The notes under the pieces were generated by a model, which made no database searches, was not told where the DNA came from, and saw nothing but the letters and a program-made list of their open reading frames with translations. From Oscillospiraceae bacterium (GTDB taxonomy: Bacteria; Bacillota; Clostridia; Oscillospirales; Oscillospiraceae): a DNA stretch of 16,323 bases. A program made the position numbers and the translations under genes. Shown piece after piece: positions 1 to 8,276 of the stretch. The number at the start of each line of letters is the position of its first letter. Position 1 is the first letter of the stretch. The DNA lies in the NCBI GenBank assembly GCA_021205585.1, contig JAJPXI010000244.1, positions 1-16,323 of the forward strand, given 5' to 3'.

Positions 1-33
1 CAGGTAGAACAAAACTACGATTGGCAGCGTAGG

Positions 34-108
34 CCGGACAGCTATGCTGGCCGGGAGACGGCGGCGAACAGTATTACCCTCAAGGGGTATGCCCGCGCCT
101 TACGGCGC
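34..108. other. cluster of three short hairpins at the left edge
   Basis: Three small inverted repeats lie in a row. CCGG-A-CAGC / GCTG-G-CCGG (34-42 with 46-54) has a TAT loop and one A-G mismatch. TACCC / GGGTA is at 75-79 with 85-89. GCGCC-TTAC-GGCGC is at 95-108. No clean T-run follows directly, although 113-137 is T-rich. They could be the 3' end of an upstream transcript (a weak terminator region) or part of a structured RNA that begins outside the window. No coding sequence is recognisable in 1-336. What is seen is the base pairing; any function is inference. Confidence 0.35.
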
Positions 109-151
109 TCCTGATCCTGCGCTTTTGTGCCTTTTTCTGCAACAAAATCTT

Positions 152-180
152 TTGCCATCTGCTCTTGCCATAGTTATTAG
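152..180 (+). promoter_or_regulatory. candidate sigma-70-type promoter for the V-ATPase operon
   Basis: TTGCCA (152-157, five of six to TTGACA) and TATTAG (175-180, four of six to TATAAT) are separated by exactly 17 bp, in the only moderately A+T-rich stretch upstream of the first ATPase gene. If it is used, transcription would start near 187 and leave a leader of about 150 nt. The -10 match is weak, so this is a candidate only. An operon promoter further upstream, outside the window, is also possible. Confidence 0.3.
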
Positions 181-184
181 AGAT

Positions 185-307
185 CCCCTAAAGAAAATTC
201 CCTGCTTGAAATTATCATTTCTCCAGGGGAAGGCCGATACAGCCGGAGAGAGCGCCGCGCTGAAAAGCGCGGGCAGTCCGCAGGGCGCGTGGAGTCCGCG
301 TTTCCCC
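185..307 (+). promoter_or_regulatory. structured leader upstream of the V-ATPase operon
   Basis: Several pairings can be read in the presumed leader. A bulged hairpin is formed by CTCC/GGAG (221-224 with 245-248) and GGC/GCC (232-234 with 242-244), with AGGGGAA (225-231) in the bulge. A second hairpin is CCGCGCT-GAAA-AGCGCGG (255-272) with a GNRA tetraloop. The bulge can pair with CCCCT upstream (185-189) or with TTCCCC downstream (302-307, ending about 30 nt before the start codon), giving mutually exclusive or pseudoknot-like folds. No known riboswitch class was recognised by eye. Confidence 0.3.
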
Positions 308-336
308 AGCTGGAATGACAGAAAGAGGGTGAAGGG

Positions 337-651
337 ATGCCTTTGGAAGCGATTCAACAGATTGAGGAAGCCGAGGCCCAGGCCAAACAGCGCAAGCTGG
401 ACGCGGCGGCGGCGGCGAAAAAGACAGTCAGCGACGCCGAGCAGTCCGGCCAGGCCGCGCTTTCTCAGGCGCGGGCCGACGCGGAGAGCCAGTCCCGCGC
501 CATGCTGGAGCAGGCGGAACAGCGGGCCAGGGCCGGCGCCGCGGACACCTTGGCGCAGATGAAGCAGGCCTGCGAAGCCCTGCGCCAGTCGGCGCAGGAG
601 CGGCTGCCGGCGGCGGCAGAACTGATTGTCAGAAGGGTAGTGAATGTCTGA
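337..651 (+). CDS. V/A-type ATPase subunit G/H (peripheral stalk)
   Basis: This small protein (104 aa) is almost entirely charged, Ala/Gln/Glu-rich coiled coil (about residues 5-90), which is the usual make-up of the V/A-ATPase G or H stalk subunit. In that family it forms a long heterodimer with subunit E, tethering the catalytic head to the membrane subunit I. Subunit I follows immediately: its ATG shares one base with this stop codon (TGATG), which suggests translational coupling. The start is supported by GAGGG about 8 nt upstream. Sequence alone identifies it weakly because coiled coils look alike. The position as first gene before subunit I, as in clostridial ntp operons, makes the assignment fairly secure. 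Confidence 0.85.
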   Translation: MPLEAIQQIEEAEAQAKQRKLDAAAAAKKTVSDAEQSGQAALSQARADAESQSRAMLEQAEQRARAGAADTLAQMKQACEALRQSAQERLPAAAELIVRRVVNV

Positions 652-2651
652 TGTCCATCGTCAAAATGAAGCGGCTGCGGTTGATCGGACTGCGCTCCGA
701 GCAGGATGAGCTGCTCGCCCGGCTGCTCCATCTGGGCTGCGTGGAGGTGTCCGAAACGGAGCAGCGGCTGGCCGACCCGGAGTGGGCCGCGCTGCTGTCC
801 AGGGAGACCAGCGGCCTGGGGGACGCGAAGGCACAGGCAAATGCCATGACGGCGGCCCTGGAGGCCCTGCAAAAGTACGCGCCGGCCAAATCCGGCCTGT
901 TCGTCAAGCGCAGCCCCATCTCCGAGCGGGAGTTCCTGGATCCCGTCCCCCGCCGCCAGGCCGTGGAAACCGCGTCCCGAATCAACAAATCCGTCCAGAC
1001 CCTGGCCCAGATTCAGTCCCAGGAAAACCGGGCCGCCGCCGCCAAGGCGTCCCTGCGCCCGTGGGTTCCCCTGGCCTTCCCCCTGGAGAAGGCCGAAACC
1101 GAAACGGTACGTCTTAGCTGCCTGACCTTCCCCTCGGCCACCGACTTAGACAAGCCGCGCCAGGCCCTGGCCCAGGAGGCCCCCCTGTCGGAGCTGCTCT
1201 TCTCCTCCAGCGACGAGGAACTGCACTACTGCCTGCTGCTGTGCCACAAGGAGGAATACCCCCAGGCCATGGAGGCCCTGAAGCCCTTCTCGGTCAGCGC
1301 CGCCGCCCTGAAGGAGTTTACCGGCACCGCCGGGGAGAACATCGCCGCCATCGACGCCGGACTGGAACAGCTCCAGCGGGAGCGGGAGGCGGCCGTCCAG
1401 AGCATTGTGGAGCTGGCCGACTGGCGGGAGCGGCTGCAGGTGACCTCCGACTGGGCCAACCAGGAGCTGGCCAAGGAGACCGTGCGGGAGCAGATGTTGA
1501 CCGACGGTACCGTTGTATTTTTGGAGGGCTGGGTCTCCACCGCCAAGGCTCAGGAGGGTCCCAGCAGAGCGGAGCAGTTGGTGGAAACCCTGGGCCAGTT
1601 CACCTGCGCCTATGAGCTGACCGATCCGGAGGAGGAGGACACGCCGCCCACCCAGCTGGAAAACCCCGGGTGGATGTACGGCATCAACATGGTGACCGAA
1701 ATGTACTCCATGCCCGCCTACCGGGGCATCGACCCCAACCCCCTGATTTTCTTCTGGTTTGTCTTTTTCTTCGGCTTCATGTTCGCCGACGTGGCCTACG
1801 GGCTGATCATCCTGGCTATCTCCCTGGCGGTGACGAAGATTTACCACCCCAAGAAAACCATGGGGAAGATGTTCCACCTGGGCATATGGCTGGGTATCTC
1901 CACCGCCTTCTGCGGCTTCTTTGTGGGCGGCTTCTTCGGCAACGCACTGGAGGTCATCTTCGAGAACTTTGTCCCCGGCGGCACCGCCGCCATGCCCGGC
2001 TGGCTGACCGCCTTCTGCAACGGCATTGTGGTCAACCCCATCGGCGACCCCATGACTGTGCTGATTATCGCCATCGCCATCGGCTGCATTCACCTGATTA
2101 TGGGCCAGTGCATCCATATTTACATGGGCTTCCGGGATGGGACGGGGGTGGACGCTCTGCTGGACGTGGTGCCCTGGTGGGTGCTCTTCGCGGGCATTGC
2201 CGTGCTGGCCCTGGGTGGCGGCTGGATTTTGCTGGTCATTGGCGTGCTGGGGTTAATCTGCACCCAGGGCCGCCACGGAAAGAGCTTCTTCGCCAAGCTG
2301 GGCGGCGGCGTCAAGAGCCTGTACGATATCACCAGCTGGCTGTCCGACGTGCTGTCCTACGCCCGGCTGATGGCCCTGATGCTGGCCACCTCGGTTATCG
2401 CCATGGTGTTCAACACCCTGGGCGCGCTGCCCAGCAACATGGTGGCCAAGACCATCCTGTTCGTGGTGGTGTTCCTGATCGGCCACGTGTTCAACATCGC
2501 CGTCAATCTGATCGGCACCTATGTCCACGCGGCCCGGTTGCAGTACCTGGAGTACTTCAATAAATTCTATGTGGGCGACGGGATTCCCTTTACCCCATTG
2601 GAATATGACACCAAATACGTCGACGTCATTGACAACAAGGAGGAAATTTAA
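651..2651 (+). CDS. ntpI: V/A-type ATPase subunit I (membrane stator, a-subunit homologue)
   Basis: At 666 aa this has the normal length of the family. The N-terminal half (about 1-355) is soluble and partly coiled coil and binds the stalks. The C-terminal half holds some seven or eight membrane segments, beginning after a motif with MPAYRGIDPNP (about 350-360). The membrane part carries the ion channel lining. R572 lies in LSYARLMAL, the conserved arginine that faces the rotor carboxylate in this family, and R629 and Q631 lie in the late HAARLQYLE motif. It would provide the half-channels through which ions reach the K ring. It overlaps the stop of subunit G by one base and is followed after one base by the ATG of K. 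Full length, with no break seen. Confidence 0.97.
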   Translation: MSIVKMKRLRLIGLRSEQDELLARLLHLGCVEVSETEQRLADPEWAALLSRETSGLGDAKAQANAMTAALEALQKYAPAKSGLFVKRSPISEREFLDPVPRRQAVETASRINKSVQTLAQIQSQENRAAAAKASLRPWVPLAFPLEKAETETVRLSCLTFPSATDLDKPRQALAQEAPLSELLFSSSDEELHYCLLLCHKEEYPQAMEALKPFSVSAAALKEFTGTAGENIAAIDAGLEQLQREREAAVQSIVELADWRERLQVTSDWANQELAKETVREQMLTDGTVVFLEGWVSTAKAQEGPSRAEQLVETLGQFTCAYELTDPEEEDTPPTQLENPGWMYGINMVTEMYSMPAYRGIDPNPLIFFWFVFFFGFMFADVAYGLIILAISLAVTKIYHPKKTMGKMFHLGIWLGISTAFCGFFVGGFFGNALEVIFENFVPGGTAAMPGWLTAFCNGIVVNPIGDPMTVLIIAIAIGCIHLIMGQCIHIYMGFRDGTGVDALLDVVPWWVLFAGIAVLALGGGWILLVIGVLGLICTQGRHGKSFFAKLGGGVKSLYDITSWLSDVLSYARLMALMLATSVIAMVFNTLGALPSNMVAKTILFVVVFLIGHVFNIAVNLIGTYVHAARLQYLEYFNKFYVGDGIPFTPLEYDTKYVDVIDNKEEI

Positions 2652-2652
2652 C

Positions 2653-3132
2653 ATGGAATTTTTAGAAAACGCGGGCCTGTATGTGGCCATCATCGGCGCA
2701 TCCCTGGCGGTTGCGCTGGCCTGCGCCGGCTCTGGCCGGGGCGCTGGCATCGTGGGAGAGAGCGCCGCCGGCGTCATCTCCGAGGACCCCAAGAAGTTCT
2801 CGTCCTGCCTGATTCTTCAGATTTTGCCCTGTACCCAGGGTCTGTACGGCCTGGTCATCTGGTTCTACGCCCTGATTACCCTGGAGGTTATCGGCGGCAG
2901 CCCTGAAGCGCTGACCTTCGGCGAGGGCCTGGGCTACTGCTTCGCCTGCCTGCCCATGGGCATCGGCGGCTACTTCACTGCCATTGCACAGGGCCGCTGC
3001 GCCGCCGCCGGCGTGTCCTTGATTGCCAAGCGCCCCGGCGAGTTGTCCAAGGGCATCATCATGGCCGTCATGGTGGAGTTCTTTGCCATCCTGTGCCTGC
3101 TGGCTTCCTTCCTGATGCTGCTGTTCATCTGA
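2653..3132 (+). CDS. ntpK: V/A-type ATPase subunit K (rotor ring proteolipid, probably Na+ binding)
   Basis: This hydrophobic protein of 159 aa has four membrane helices, i.e. two fused helical hairpins, as in the 16-kDa proteolipid of E. hirae. Several copies make the rotor ring. Helix 2 contains LPCTQGLYG (T61, Q62, Y65), helix 3 contains IAQGRCAAAG (Q113), and helix 4 contains VEFFAIL with E142. These match the residues that coordinate Na+ in E. hirae NtpK, so Na+ coupling is the likely reading; that is inference from motif identity. Only one hairpin carries the carboxylate. The start is the ATG one base after the subunit I stop. It is preceded by a strong AAGGAGG (2637-2643) with 9-nt spacing, suiting a subunit needed in many copies. 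Confidence 0.96.
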   Translation: MEFLENAGLYVAIIGASLAVALACAGSGRGAGIVGESAAGVISEDPKKFSSCLILQILPCTQGLYGLVIWFYALITLEVIGGSPEALTFGEGLGYCFACLPMGIGGYFTAIAQGRCAAAGVSLIAKRPGELSKGIIMAVMVEFFAILCLLASFLMLLFI

Positions 3133-3166
3133 GCCTCCAGTACCGCATCGGAAAGGAGGACCGGCT

Positions 3167-3754
3167 ATGAACGGGATTGAAAAAATTACCCAGCGCATCG
3201 ACCAGGACGCCCAGGGGGAAATCGACGCCCTGCTGGAGCAGGCCAGGGCCCAGGCCGCTGAGATTACCGCCCGCTACCAGGCCCAGGCCCAGCGGGAGAG
3301 CGCGGACATCCTCGCCCGCGGCCAGAAGGCCGCCGACGAGCGGGAGGAGCGCCTGGCCTCTACCGCCCAGATGGAGGGCAAAAAGCTGACCCTGGCCGTC
3401 AAGCAGGAGATGCTGGATTGGGCTTTCGCCCTGGCCCTGGAGCAGCTGGCCGCCCTGCCGGAGGAGCAGTACGTCCAGGCGCTGACCGCCCTGGTGCTGC
3501 AAACTGCCCCCACCGGCCGGGAACAGCTGATTTTCTCCACGAAGGACCGGGCCAGGGTGGGCAAGGCGGTGGTCACCGCCGTGAACGACGCTCTCCCCGG
3601 CGCCGCCCTGACCCTGTCGGAGCAGACCCGCCCCATGTGCGGCGGCTTCATCCTCAGCGACGGGGATGTGGAGGTCAACTGCACCTTTGAAACCCTGCTG
3701 CGCCTGCAGCGGGAGGAAATCTCCGGCCAGGTGGCCGCCGCCCTGTTTGATTGA
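3167..3754 (+). CDS. ntpE: V/A-type ATPase subunit E (peripheral stalk)
   Basis: The 195-aa protein has a long N-terminal helix rich in Glu, Gln and Ala (about residues 1-85), with heptad-like spacing. A mixed C-terminal domain (about 95-195) contains a CGGFILSDGDVEV stretch typical of the E subunit globular end. In the family it pairs with subunit G/H and holds the catalytic head still against rotation. A ribosome binding site AAAGGAGG lies 8 nt or so upstream of the ATG. The gene sits 34 bp after K and 31 bp before C, in the expected place in the operon. Length is normal for bacterial NtpE. Confidence 0.93.
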   Translation: MNGIEKITQRIDQDAQGEIDALLEQARAQAAEITARYQAQAQRESADILARGQKAADEREERLASTAQMEGKKLTLAVKQEMLDWAFALALEQLAALPEEQYVQALTALVLQTAPTGREQLIFSTKDRARVGKAVVTAVNDALPGAALTLSEQTRPMCGGFILSDGDVEVNCTFETLLRLQREEISGQVAAALFD

Positions 3755-3785
3755 TTCCTCTGATCGTTGAAAGGAGGAGCTGTAT

Positions 3786-4784
3786 TTGGCAAAAACCATT
3801 GTAGATACCGACTATTTATTCCTCTCCTCCCGGGTCAAGGCCATGGAGAGCCGGCTGCTGTCCCGGGACCGGATGGAGCGGATGCTGGAGGCCCCCAGTC
3901 CGGAGGACGCCGCCAAGGTGCTCCAGGAGTGCGGCTATGGGGAGCTGGAGCATCTCAGTGTGGCCGCCATCGAGGCTGAACTGTCCCGGCAGCGGGAGCA
4001 GCTGTTCCAGGAGCTGGCCGGTCTGGCCCCCGACCCGGATATTTTAGACGTGTTCCGGGTCAAGTACGACTACCACAACGTCAAGGTCATCCTGAAGGCC
4101 GAGGCGGTGGGGGCCGACGCCGCCCCCCTGCTGGTGGACGCGGGCCGGGTGCCGCCCGCCGCGCTCCAGGAGGCCCTGCGAACCTCGGAGATGCAGGGGG
4201 TTCCCTCCTTTGTCCAGTCCGCCGCCCTCCACGCCCGAGAGGTGCTCTCCACCACCGGGGATCCTCAGCTGGCCGACTTTGTGCTGGATCGGGCCTATTT
4301 TGAGGATATGCTGGCCCTGGCCGAGGACAGCGGCAGCGATTTTCTGATCGGCTATGTCCGCATCCAGATCGATGCGGCCAACCTGCGCACCCTGGTGCGC
4401 ACCATGCGCATGGGCAAGAGCATGGATTTTTTGAAGGGTGTGCTGTTCCGGGGCGGCGAAATCGACGTGGGCCGCCTGCTGGCCGCCTCCTCCGGGGGCA
4501 GCCTGGCCGAGCCCTACGCCGTGTCCCCTCTGCGGGAGGCCGCCGAGTGCGGCGCGGCGGCGGTGAGCGGCGGCGAGCTGACCCGGTTCGAGCGGCTGTG
4601 TGACAACGCGGTGCTGTCCTATGTGGCCGGGGCCAAGTATGTGGCCTTCGGGGAGGCCCCCTTAATTGGCTACCTGGCCGCCAAGGAAAACGAGCTGACC
4701 GCCGTGCGCATTATCCTGACCGGACGGATGGCCGGCCTGGACGCGGACACCATCCGGGAAAGGCTGCGTGACGCCTATGTATAA
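3786..4784 (+). CDS. ntpC: V/A-type ATPase subunit C (rotor ring to central stalk adaptor)
   Basis: This 332-aa helical protein belongs to the AC39/NtpC (d-subunit) family. In the complex it is a funnel-shaped socket that sits on the K ring and receives the central stalk (D and F). It begins with AKTIVDTDYLF and ends with an acidic/Arg C-terminus, both usual for the family. The chosen start is TTG at 3786: AAAGGAGG lies 8 nt upstream, and the first possible ATG in frame is well inside the conserved region. The last eight bases (ATGTATAA) overlap the start of subunit F, which suggests coupled translation. Confidence 0.94.
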   Translation: MAKTIVDTDYLFLSSRVKAMESRLLSRDRMERMLEAPSPEDAAKVLQECGYGELEHLSVAAIEAELSRQREQLFQELAGLAPDPDILDVFRVKYDYHNVKVILKAEAVGADAAPLLVDAGRVPPAALQEALRTSEMQGVPSFVQSAALHAREVLSTTGDPQLADFVLDRAYFEDMLALAEDSGSDFLIGYVRIQIDAANLRTLVRTMRMGKSMDFLKGVLFRGGEIDVGRLLAASSGGSLAEPYAVSPLREAAECGAAAVSGGELTRFERLCDNAVLSYVAGAKYVAFGEAPLIGYLAAKENELTAVRIILTGRMAGLDADTIRERLRDAYV

Positions 4785-5085
4785 AATCGCCGTTTTGGGG
4801 GACAAGGACAGCGTGCTGGGCTTCAAGGCCCTGGGGCTGGACGTCTACCCCGTGGAATCGGTGGACGAGGCCAGATCCACGCTGCATAGGCTGGCCCGTG
4901 AAAACTGCGCCATCGTCTATCTGACCGAGCAGCTGGCCCGCTATATGGGCGACGAGCTGGCACAGTACAAGGACGAGCTGACCCCCGCCGTTATCCTCAT
5001 CCCCGGCAAGGAGGGCTCCCTCGGCATCGGAATGGGCAACGTGACCAAGTCCGTGGAACGCGCCGTGGGCGCGGACATCTTATAA
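4777..5085 (+). CDS. ntpF: V/A-type ATPase subunit F (central stalk)
   Basis: At 102 aa this matches the 14-kDa F subunit family. It has a Rossmann-like beginning, MYKIAVLGDKDSVLGFKALG, followed by the ...VYPVES...EA segment and IVYLTEQLA. F binds subunit D in the rotating shaft and is thought to tune ATP hydrolysis. ATG 4777 is chosen because homologues start at this residue. A GTG nine bases upstream (4768) would add three residues and sits nearer a GGAAAGG motif, so it remains an alternative. The start lies within the end of subunit C. Symbol use differs between species (NtpG in E. hirae naming). Confidence 0.93.
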   Translation: MYKIAVLGDKDSVLGFKALGLDVYPVESVDEARSTLHRLARENCAIVYLTEQLARYMGDELAQYKDELTPAVILIPGKEGSLGIGMGNVTKSVERAVGADIL

Positions 5086-5112
5086 ATTGTACCCTGAAAG
5101 AAGGTAAGCAGT

Positions 5113-6894
5113 TTGAGCAACGGAAAAATTGTAAAAGTTTCCGGCCCCCTGGTGGTGGCCACCGGCCTGGCCGACGCAAACATGGCCGACGTGGTTCGAG
5201 TGGGCGAGGAGCGGCTGATTGGCGAGATTCTGACCATGACCGGGGACGCCGCATCCATCCAGGTCTATGAGGAGACCTCCGGCCTGGGCCCCGGCGCGGC
5301 TGTGGTGACCACCGGTGCGCCTTTGTCCGTGGAGCTTGGGCCGGGCATCATCGAGAACATCTATGACGGCATCCAGCGCCCCCTGGAGGTCATCATGCAG
5401 AAGACCGGCGGCAACACCCTGCCCAGGGGCGTGGAGGTGCCCGCCCTGGATCGGGAGAAAAAGTGGGAGTTCACCGCCTGCGTCCAGCCCGGCGACAAGC
5501 TGACCGGGGGGGATATCATCGGCACCGTGCCGGAGACCAGCGTGGTGCTGCACAAGATTATGGTACCCCCCAAGGTCAGCGGCACCGTGAAATCCATCCA
5601 GTCCGGCTCTTACACGGTGGAGGAAACCGTGGCCGTGCTGGAGGACGAGCAGGGCAATGAGATTCCCCTGACCATGATGCAGAAGTGGCCCGTGCGGGTG
5701 GGCCGCCCCTATCAGCGCAAGCATCCCCCCACCACCCCTCTGCTGACCGGTCAGCGTATTGTGGACGCCATGTTCCCTGTGGCCAAGGGCGGCACCGCCG
5801 CCATCCCCGGCCCCTTCGGCTCCGGCAAAACTGTTATGCAGCACCAGCTGGCTAAGTGGTCCGACGTGGACATCGTCATCTACATCGGCTGCGGCGAGCG
5901 GGGCAACGAGATGACCGACGTGCTGCGGGAGTTCCCGGAGCTGGTGGATCCCCGCACCGGCGAGTCCCTGATGAAGCGCACCGTGCTGATTGCCAACACC
6001 TCGGATATGCCCGTGTCCGCCCGCGAGGCCTCCATCTACACCGGCATCACCATCGCCGAGTATTTCCGGGACATGGGCTACGACGTGGCCGTCATCGCCG
6101 ACTCCACCTCCCGCTGGGCCGAGGCCCTGCGCGAGATGTCCGGCCGGCTGGAGGAGATGCCCGGCGAGGAGGGCTACCCCGCCTACCTGGCCTCCCGCCT
6201 GGCCCAGTTCTACGAACGGGCCGGCATGGTGGACTGCCTGACCTCCCAGGGGGAGCGCCGGGGATCCCTGACCGCCGTGGGCGCCGTGTCGCCTCCGGGC
6301 GGCGACCTGTCCGAGCCGGTCTCCCAGGCCACCATGCGCATCGTCAAGGTGTTCTGGGCCCTGGATGCCTCCCTGGCCTACCGCCGCCACTTCCCCGCAA
6401 TCAACTGGCTGAACTCCTACTCCCTGTACCTGGACACCCTGAAGCCCTGGTACGATGAGAACCTGGGGCCCCACTTCATGCGCGCCAGGGACAAGTGCAT
6501 GGCCATCCTCCAGGAGGAGGCCTCCCTGAACGAAATCGTCCAGCTGGTGGGCAAGGACTCCCTGTCCCCCGCCGACCAGATGACCCTGGAGACTGCCCGG
6601 ATGATTCGGGAGGACTTCCTCCAGCAAAACGGCTTCATGGAGGTGGACTGGTACTCCAGCTACGACCGGCAGGACAAGATGCTGGGCATGATTCTGGAGT
6701 ACGACCGGCTGTGCCGGGCCGCCATCGAGGAGGGGGCCAGCGCCGCGGAGCTGTTCGTTATCCCCTTCCGGGAGCACATCGGCCGGGCCAAGAGCATCCC
6801 CGACGACGAGTACCCCGCCGCCTTTGAGGCCATGGGGAAGGAAATGGCGGAGCAGATTGAAGCGATTAAGGCGAAGGGAGGCGAGCAGCTGTGA
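5113..6894 (+). CDS. ntpA: V/A-type ATPase catalytic subunit A
   Basis: The 593-aa protein is the nucleotide-hydrolysing subunit; three copies alternate with three B subunits in the head. Visible motifs are the P-loop GPFGSGKT (233-240, with catalytic-site lysine K239) and GCGERGNE with the catalytic glutamate E262. ADSTSRWAEALREMSGRLEEMPGEEGYPAYL and the SPPGGDLSEPVSQ stretch follow. The A-specific non-homologous insertion lies before the P-loop (about 115-190). The start is TTG at 5113, with GAAGG about 8 nt upstream, and SNGKIVKVSGPLVVA gives the usual N-terminus. The stop overlaps the GTG of subunit B by four bases (GTGA). All active-site residues appear intact. Confidence 0.98.
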   Translation: MSNGKIVKVSGPLVVATGLADANMADVVRVGEERLIGEILTMTGDAASIQVYEETSGLGPGAAVVTTGAPLSVELGPGIIENIYDGIQRPLEVIMQKTGGNTLPRGVEVPALDREKKWEFTACVQPGDKLTGGDIIGTVPETSVVLHKIMVPPKVSGTVKSIQSGSYTVEETVAVLEDEQGNEIPLTMMQKWPVRVGRPYQRKHPPTTPLLTGQRIVDAMFPVAKGGTAAIPGPFGSGKTVMQHQLAKWSDVDIVIYIGCGERGNEMTDVLREFPELVDPRTGESLMKRTVLIANTSDMPVSAREASIYTGITIAEYFRDMGYDVAVIADSTSRWAEALREMSGRLEEMPGEEGYPAYLASRLAQFYERAGMVDCLTSQGERRGSLTAVGAVSPPGGDLSEPVSQATMRIVKVFWALDASLAYRRHFPAINWLNSYSLYLDTLKPWYDENLGPHFMRARDKCMAILQEEASLNEIVQLVGKDSLSPADQMTLETARMIREDFLQQNGFMEVDWYSSYDRQDKMLGMILEYDRLCRAAIEEGASAAELFVIPFREHIGRAKSIPDDEYPAAFEAMGKEMAEQIEAIKAKGGEQL

Positions 6895-8273
6895 TTAAGG
6901 AATACCGCACCATCCAGGAAATCAGCGGCCCGCTGATGGTGGTCAAAAAGGTTTCCGGCGTAACCTACAACGAGCTGGGCGAAATCGAGCTGCCCGACGG
7001 CTCCCTGCGCCGCTGCAAGGTGCTGGAGGTCAACGGCGACACCGCCGTGGTGCAGCTGTTCGAGGCCTCCGCGGGCATCAACCTGGCCGAGTCCAAGATC
7101 CGTTTCCTGGGCCATCCCCTGGAGCTGGGGGTGTCCGGGGATATGCTGGGCCGGGTCTTTAACGGCATGGGCCAGCCCATCGACGGCGGGCCGGAGATTC
7201 TGGCCGAGGAGTACCGGGACATCGACGGCCTGCCCATGAACCCCGCCGCGCGGGACTACCCCAACGAGTTTATCCAGACCGGCGTGTCCTCCATCGACGG
7301 GCTGAACACCCTGGTTCGCGGCCAGAAGCTGCCGATTTTCTCCGGCTCCGGCCTGCCCCACGCGGCCCTGGCCGCCCAGATTGCCCGCCAGGCCAAAGTG
7401 CTGGGGGACGACGCGGGCAACTTCGCCGTGGTGTTCGCCGCCATCGGCATCACCTTTGAGGAGTCCAACTTCTTCGTGGAGGAGTTCAGGCGCACTGGGG
7501 CCATTGACCGCACCGTGCTGTTCACCAACCTGGCCGACGACCCGGCGGTGGAGCGCATCTCCACCCCCCGCATGGCCCTGACCGCCGCGGAGTACCTGGC
7601 CTTTGAGAAGGATATGCACGTTCTGGTCATCCTGACCGACATTACCAACTATGCTGAGGCGCTGCGTGAGATTTCCGCCGCCAAGAAAGAGGTGCCCGGC
7701 CGCCGGGGCTATCCCGGCTACCTGTACACCGACCTGGCCACCATGTACGAGCGGGCCGGCCGCCAGATGGGCAAGAAGGGCTCCATCACCATAATTCCCA
7801 TCTTGACCATGCCGGAGGACGACAAGACCCACCCCATCCCCGACCTGACCGGCTATATCACCGAGGGGCAGATCATCCTCTCCCGTGAGCTGGACCGCAA
7901 GGGCATCAATCCGCCCATCGACGTGCTGCCCTCCCTGTCCCGTCTGAAGGACAAGGGCATCGGGCCGGGCAAGACCCGGGAGGATCATGCCGGAACCCTG
8001 AACCAGCTGTTCGCCGCCTACTCCATCGGCAAGGACAACAAGGAGCTGATGTCCATCCTGGGCGAGGCCGCCCTGTCGGAGACCGACCTGCTTTACGCTA
8101 AGTTTGCCGACGAGTTCGAGCGCCGCTATGTCTCCCAGGGCAGCGACACCAACCGCTCCATCGAGGAGACCCTGGATCTGGGCTGGGAGCTGCTGTCCAT
8201 TCTGCCCAAAGCCGAGCTCAAGCGCATCAAGCCGGAGATGATTGAAAAGTACCTTCCGAAAAAGGAGGGGTAA
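6891..8273 (+). CDS. ntpB: V/A-type ATPase regulatory subunit B
   Basis: This 460-aa subunit alternates with A in the head and does not hydrolyse ATP. The P-loop is replaced by FSGSGLPHAALAAQ (about 150-163), lacking the Walker lysine, as is normal for B. It contributes the arginine finger to the A-B interface, seen here as R351 in PSLSRLKDKGIG. It begins with the GTG that overlaps the stop of A, so translation is probably coupled and the ratio to A kept near one to one. It ends three bases before the start of D, inside D's ribosome binding region. Length is normal; no damage is seen. Confidence 0.98.
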   Translation: MIKEYRTIQEISGPLMVVKKVSGVTYNELGEIELPDGSLRRCKVLEVNGDTAVVQLFEASAGINLAESKIRFLGHPLELGVSGDMLGRVFNGMGQPIDGGPEILAEEYRDIDGLPMNPAARDYPNEFIQTGVSSIDGLNTLVRGQKLPIFSGSGLPHAALAAQIARQAKVLGDDAGNFAVVFAAIGITFEESNFFVEEFRRTGAIDRTVLFTNLADDPAVERISTPRMALTAAEYLAFEKDMHVLVILTDITNYAEALREISAAKKEVPGRRGYPGYLYTDLATMYERAGRQMGKKGSITIIPILTMPEDDKTHPIPDLTGYITEGQIILSRELDRKGINPPIDVLPSLSRLKDKGIGPGKTREDHAGTLNQLFAAYSIGKDNKELMSILGEAALSETDLLYAKFADEFERRYVSQGSDTNRSIEETLDLGWELLSILPKAELKRIKPEMIEKYLPKKEG

Positions 8274-8276
8274 GGG

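Noticed and set aside
44..562. 172-codon + strand frame at the left edge
   Set aside because: It overlaps subunit G in another frame, is Arg/Pro/Ser-rich in a way typical of GC-rich shadows, and has no ribosome site.
6891..8273. Subunit B read as a broken catalytic subunit because it lacks the Walker lysine
   Set aside because: Loss of the lysine is normal for V/A-ATPase B subunits; the arginine finger (R351) is present.
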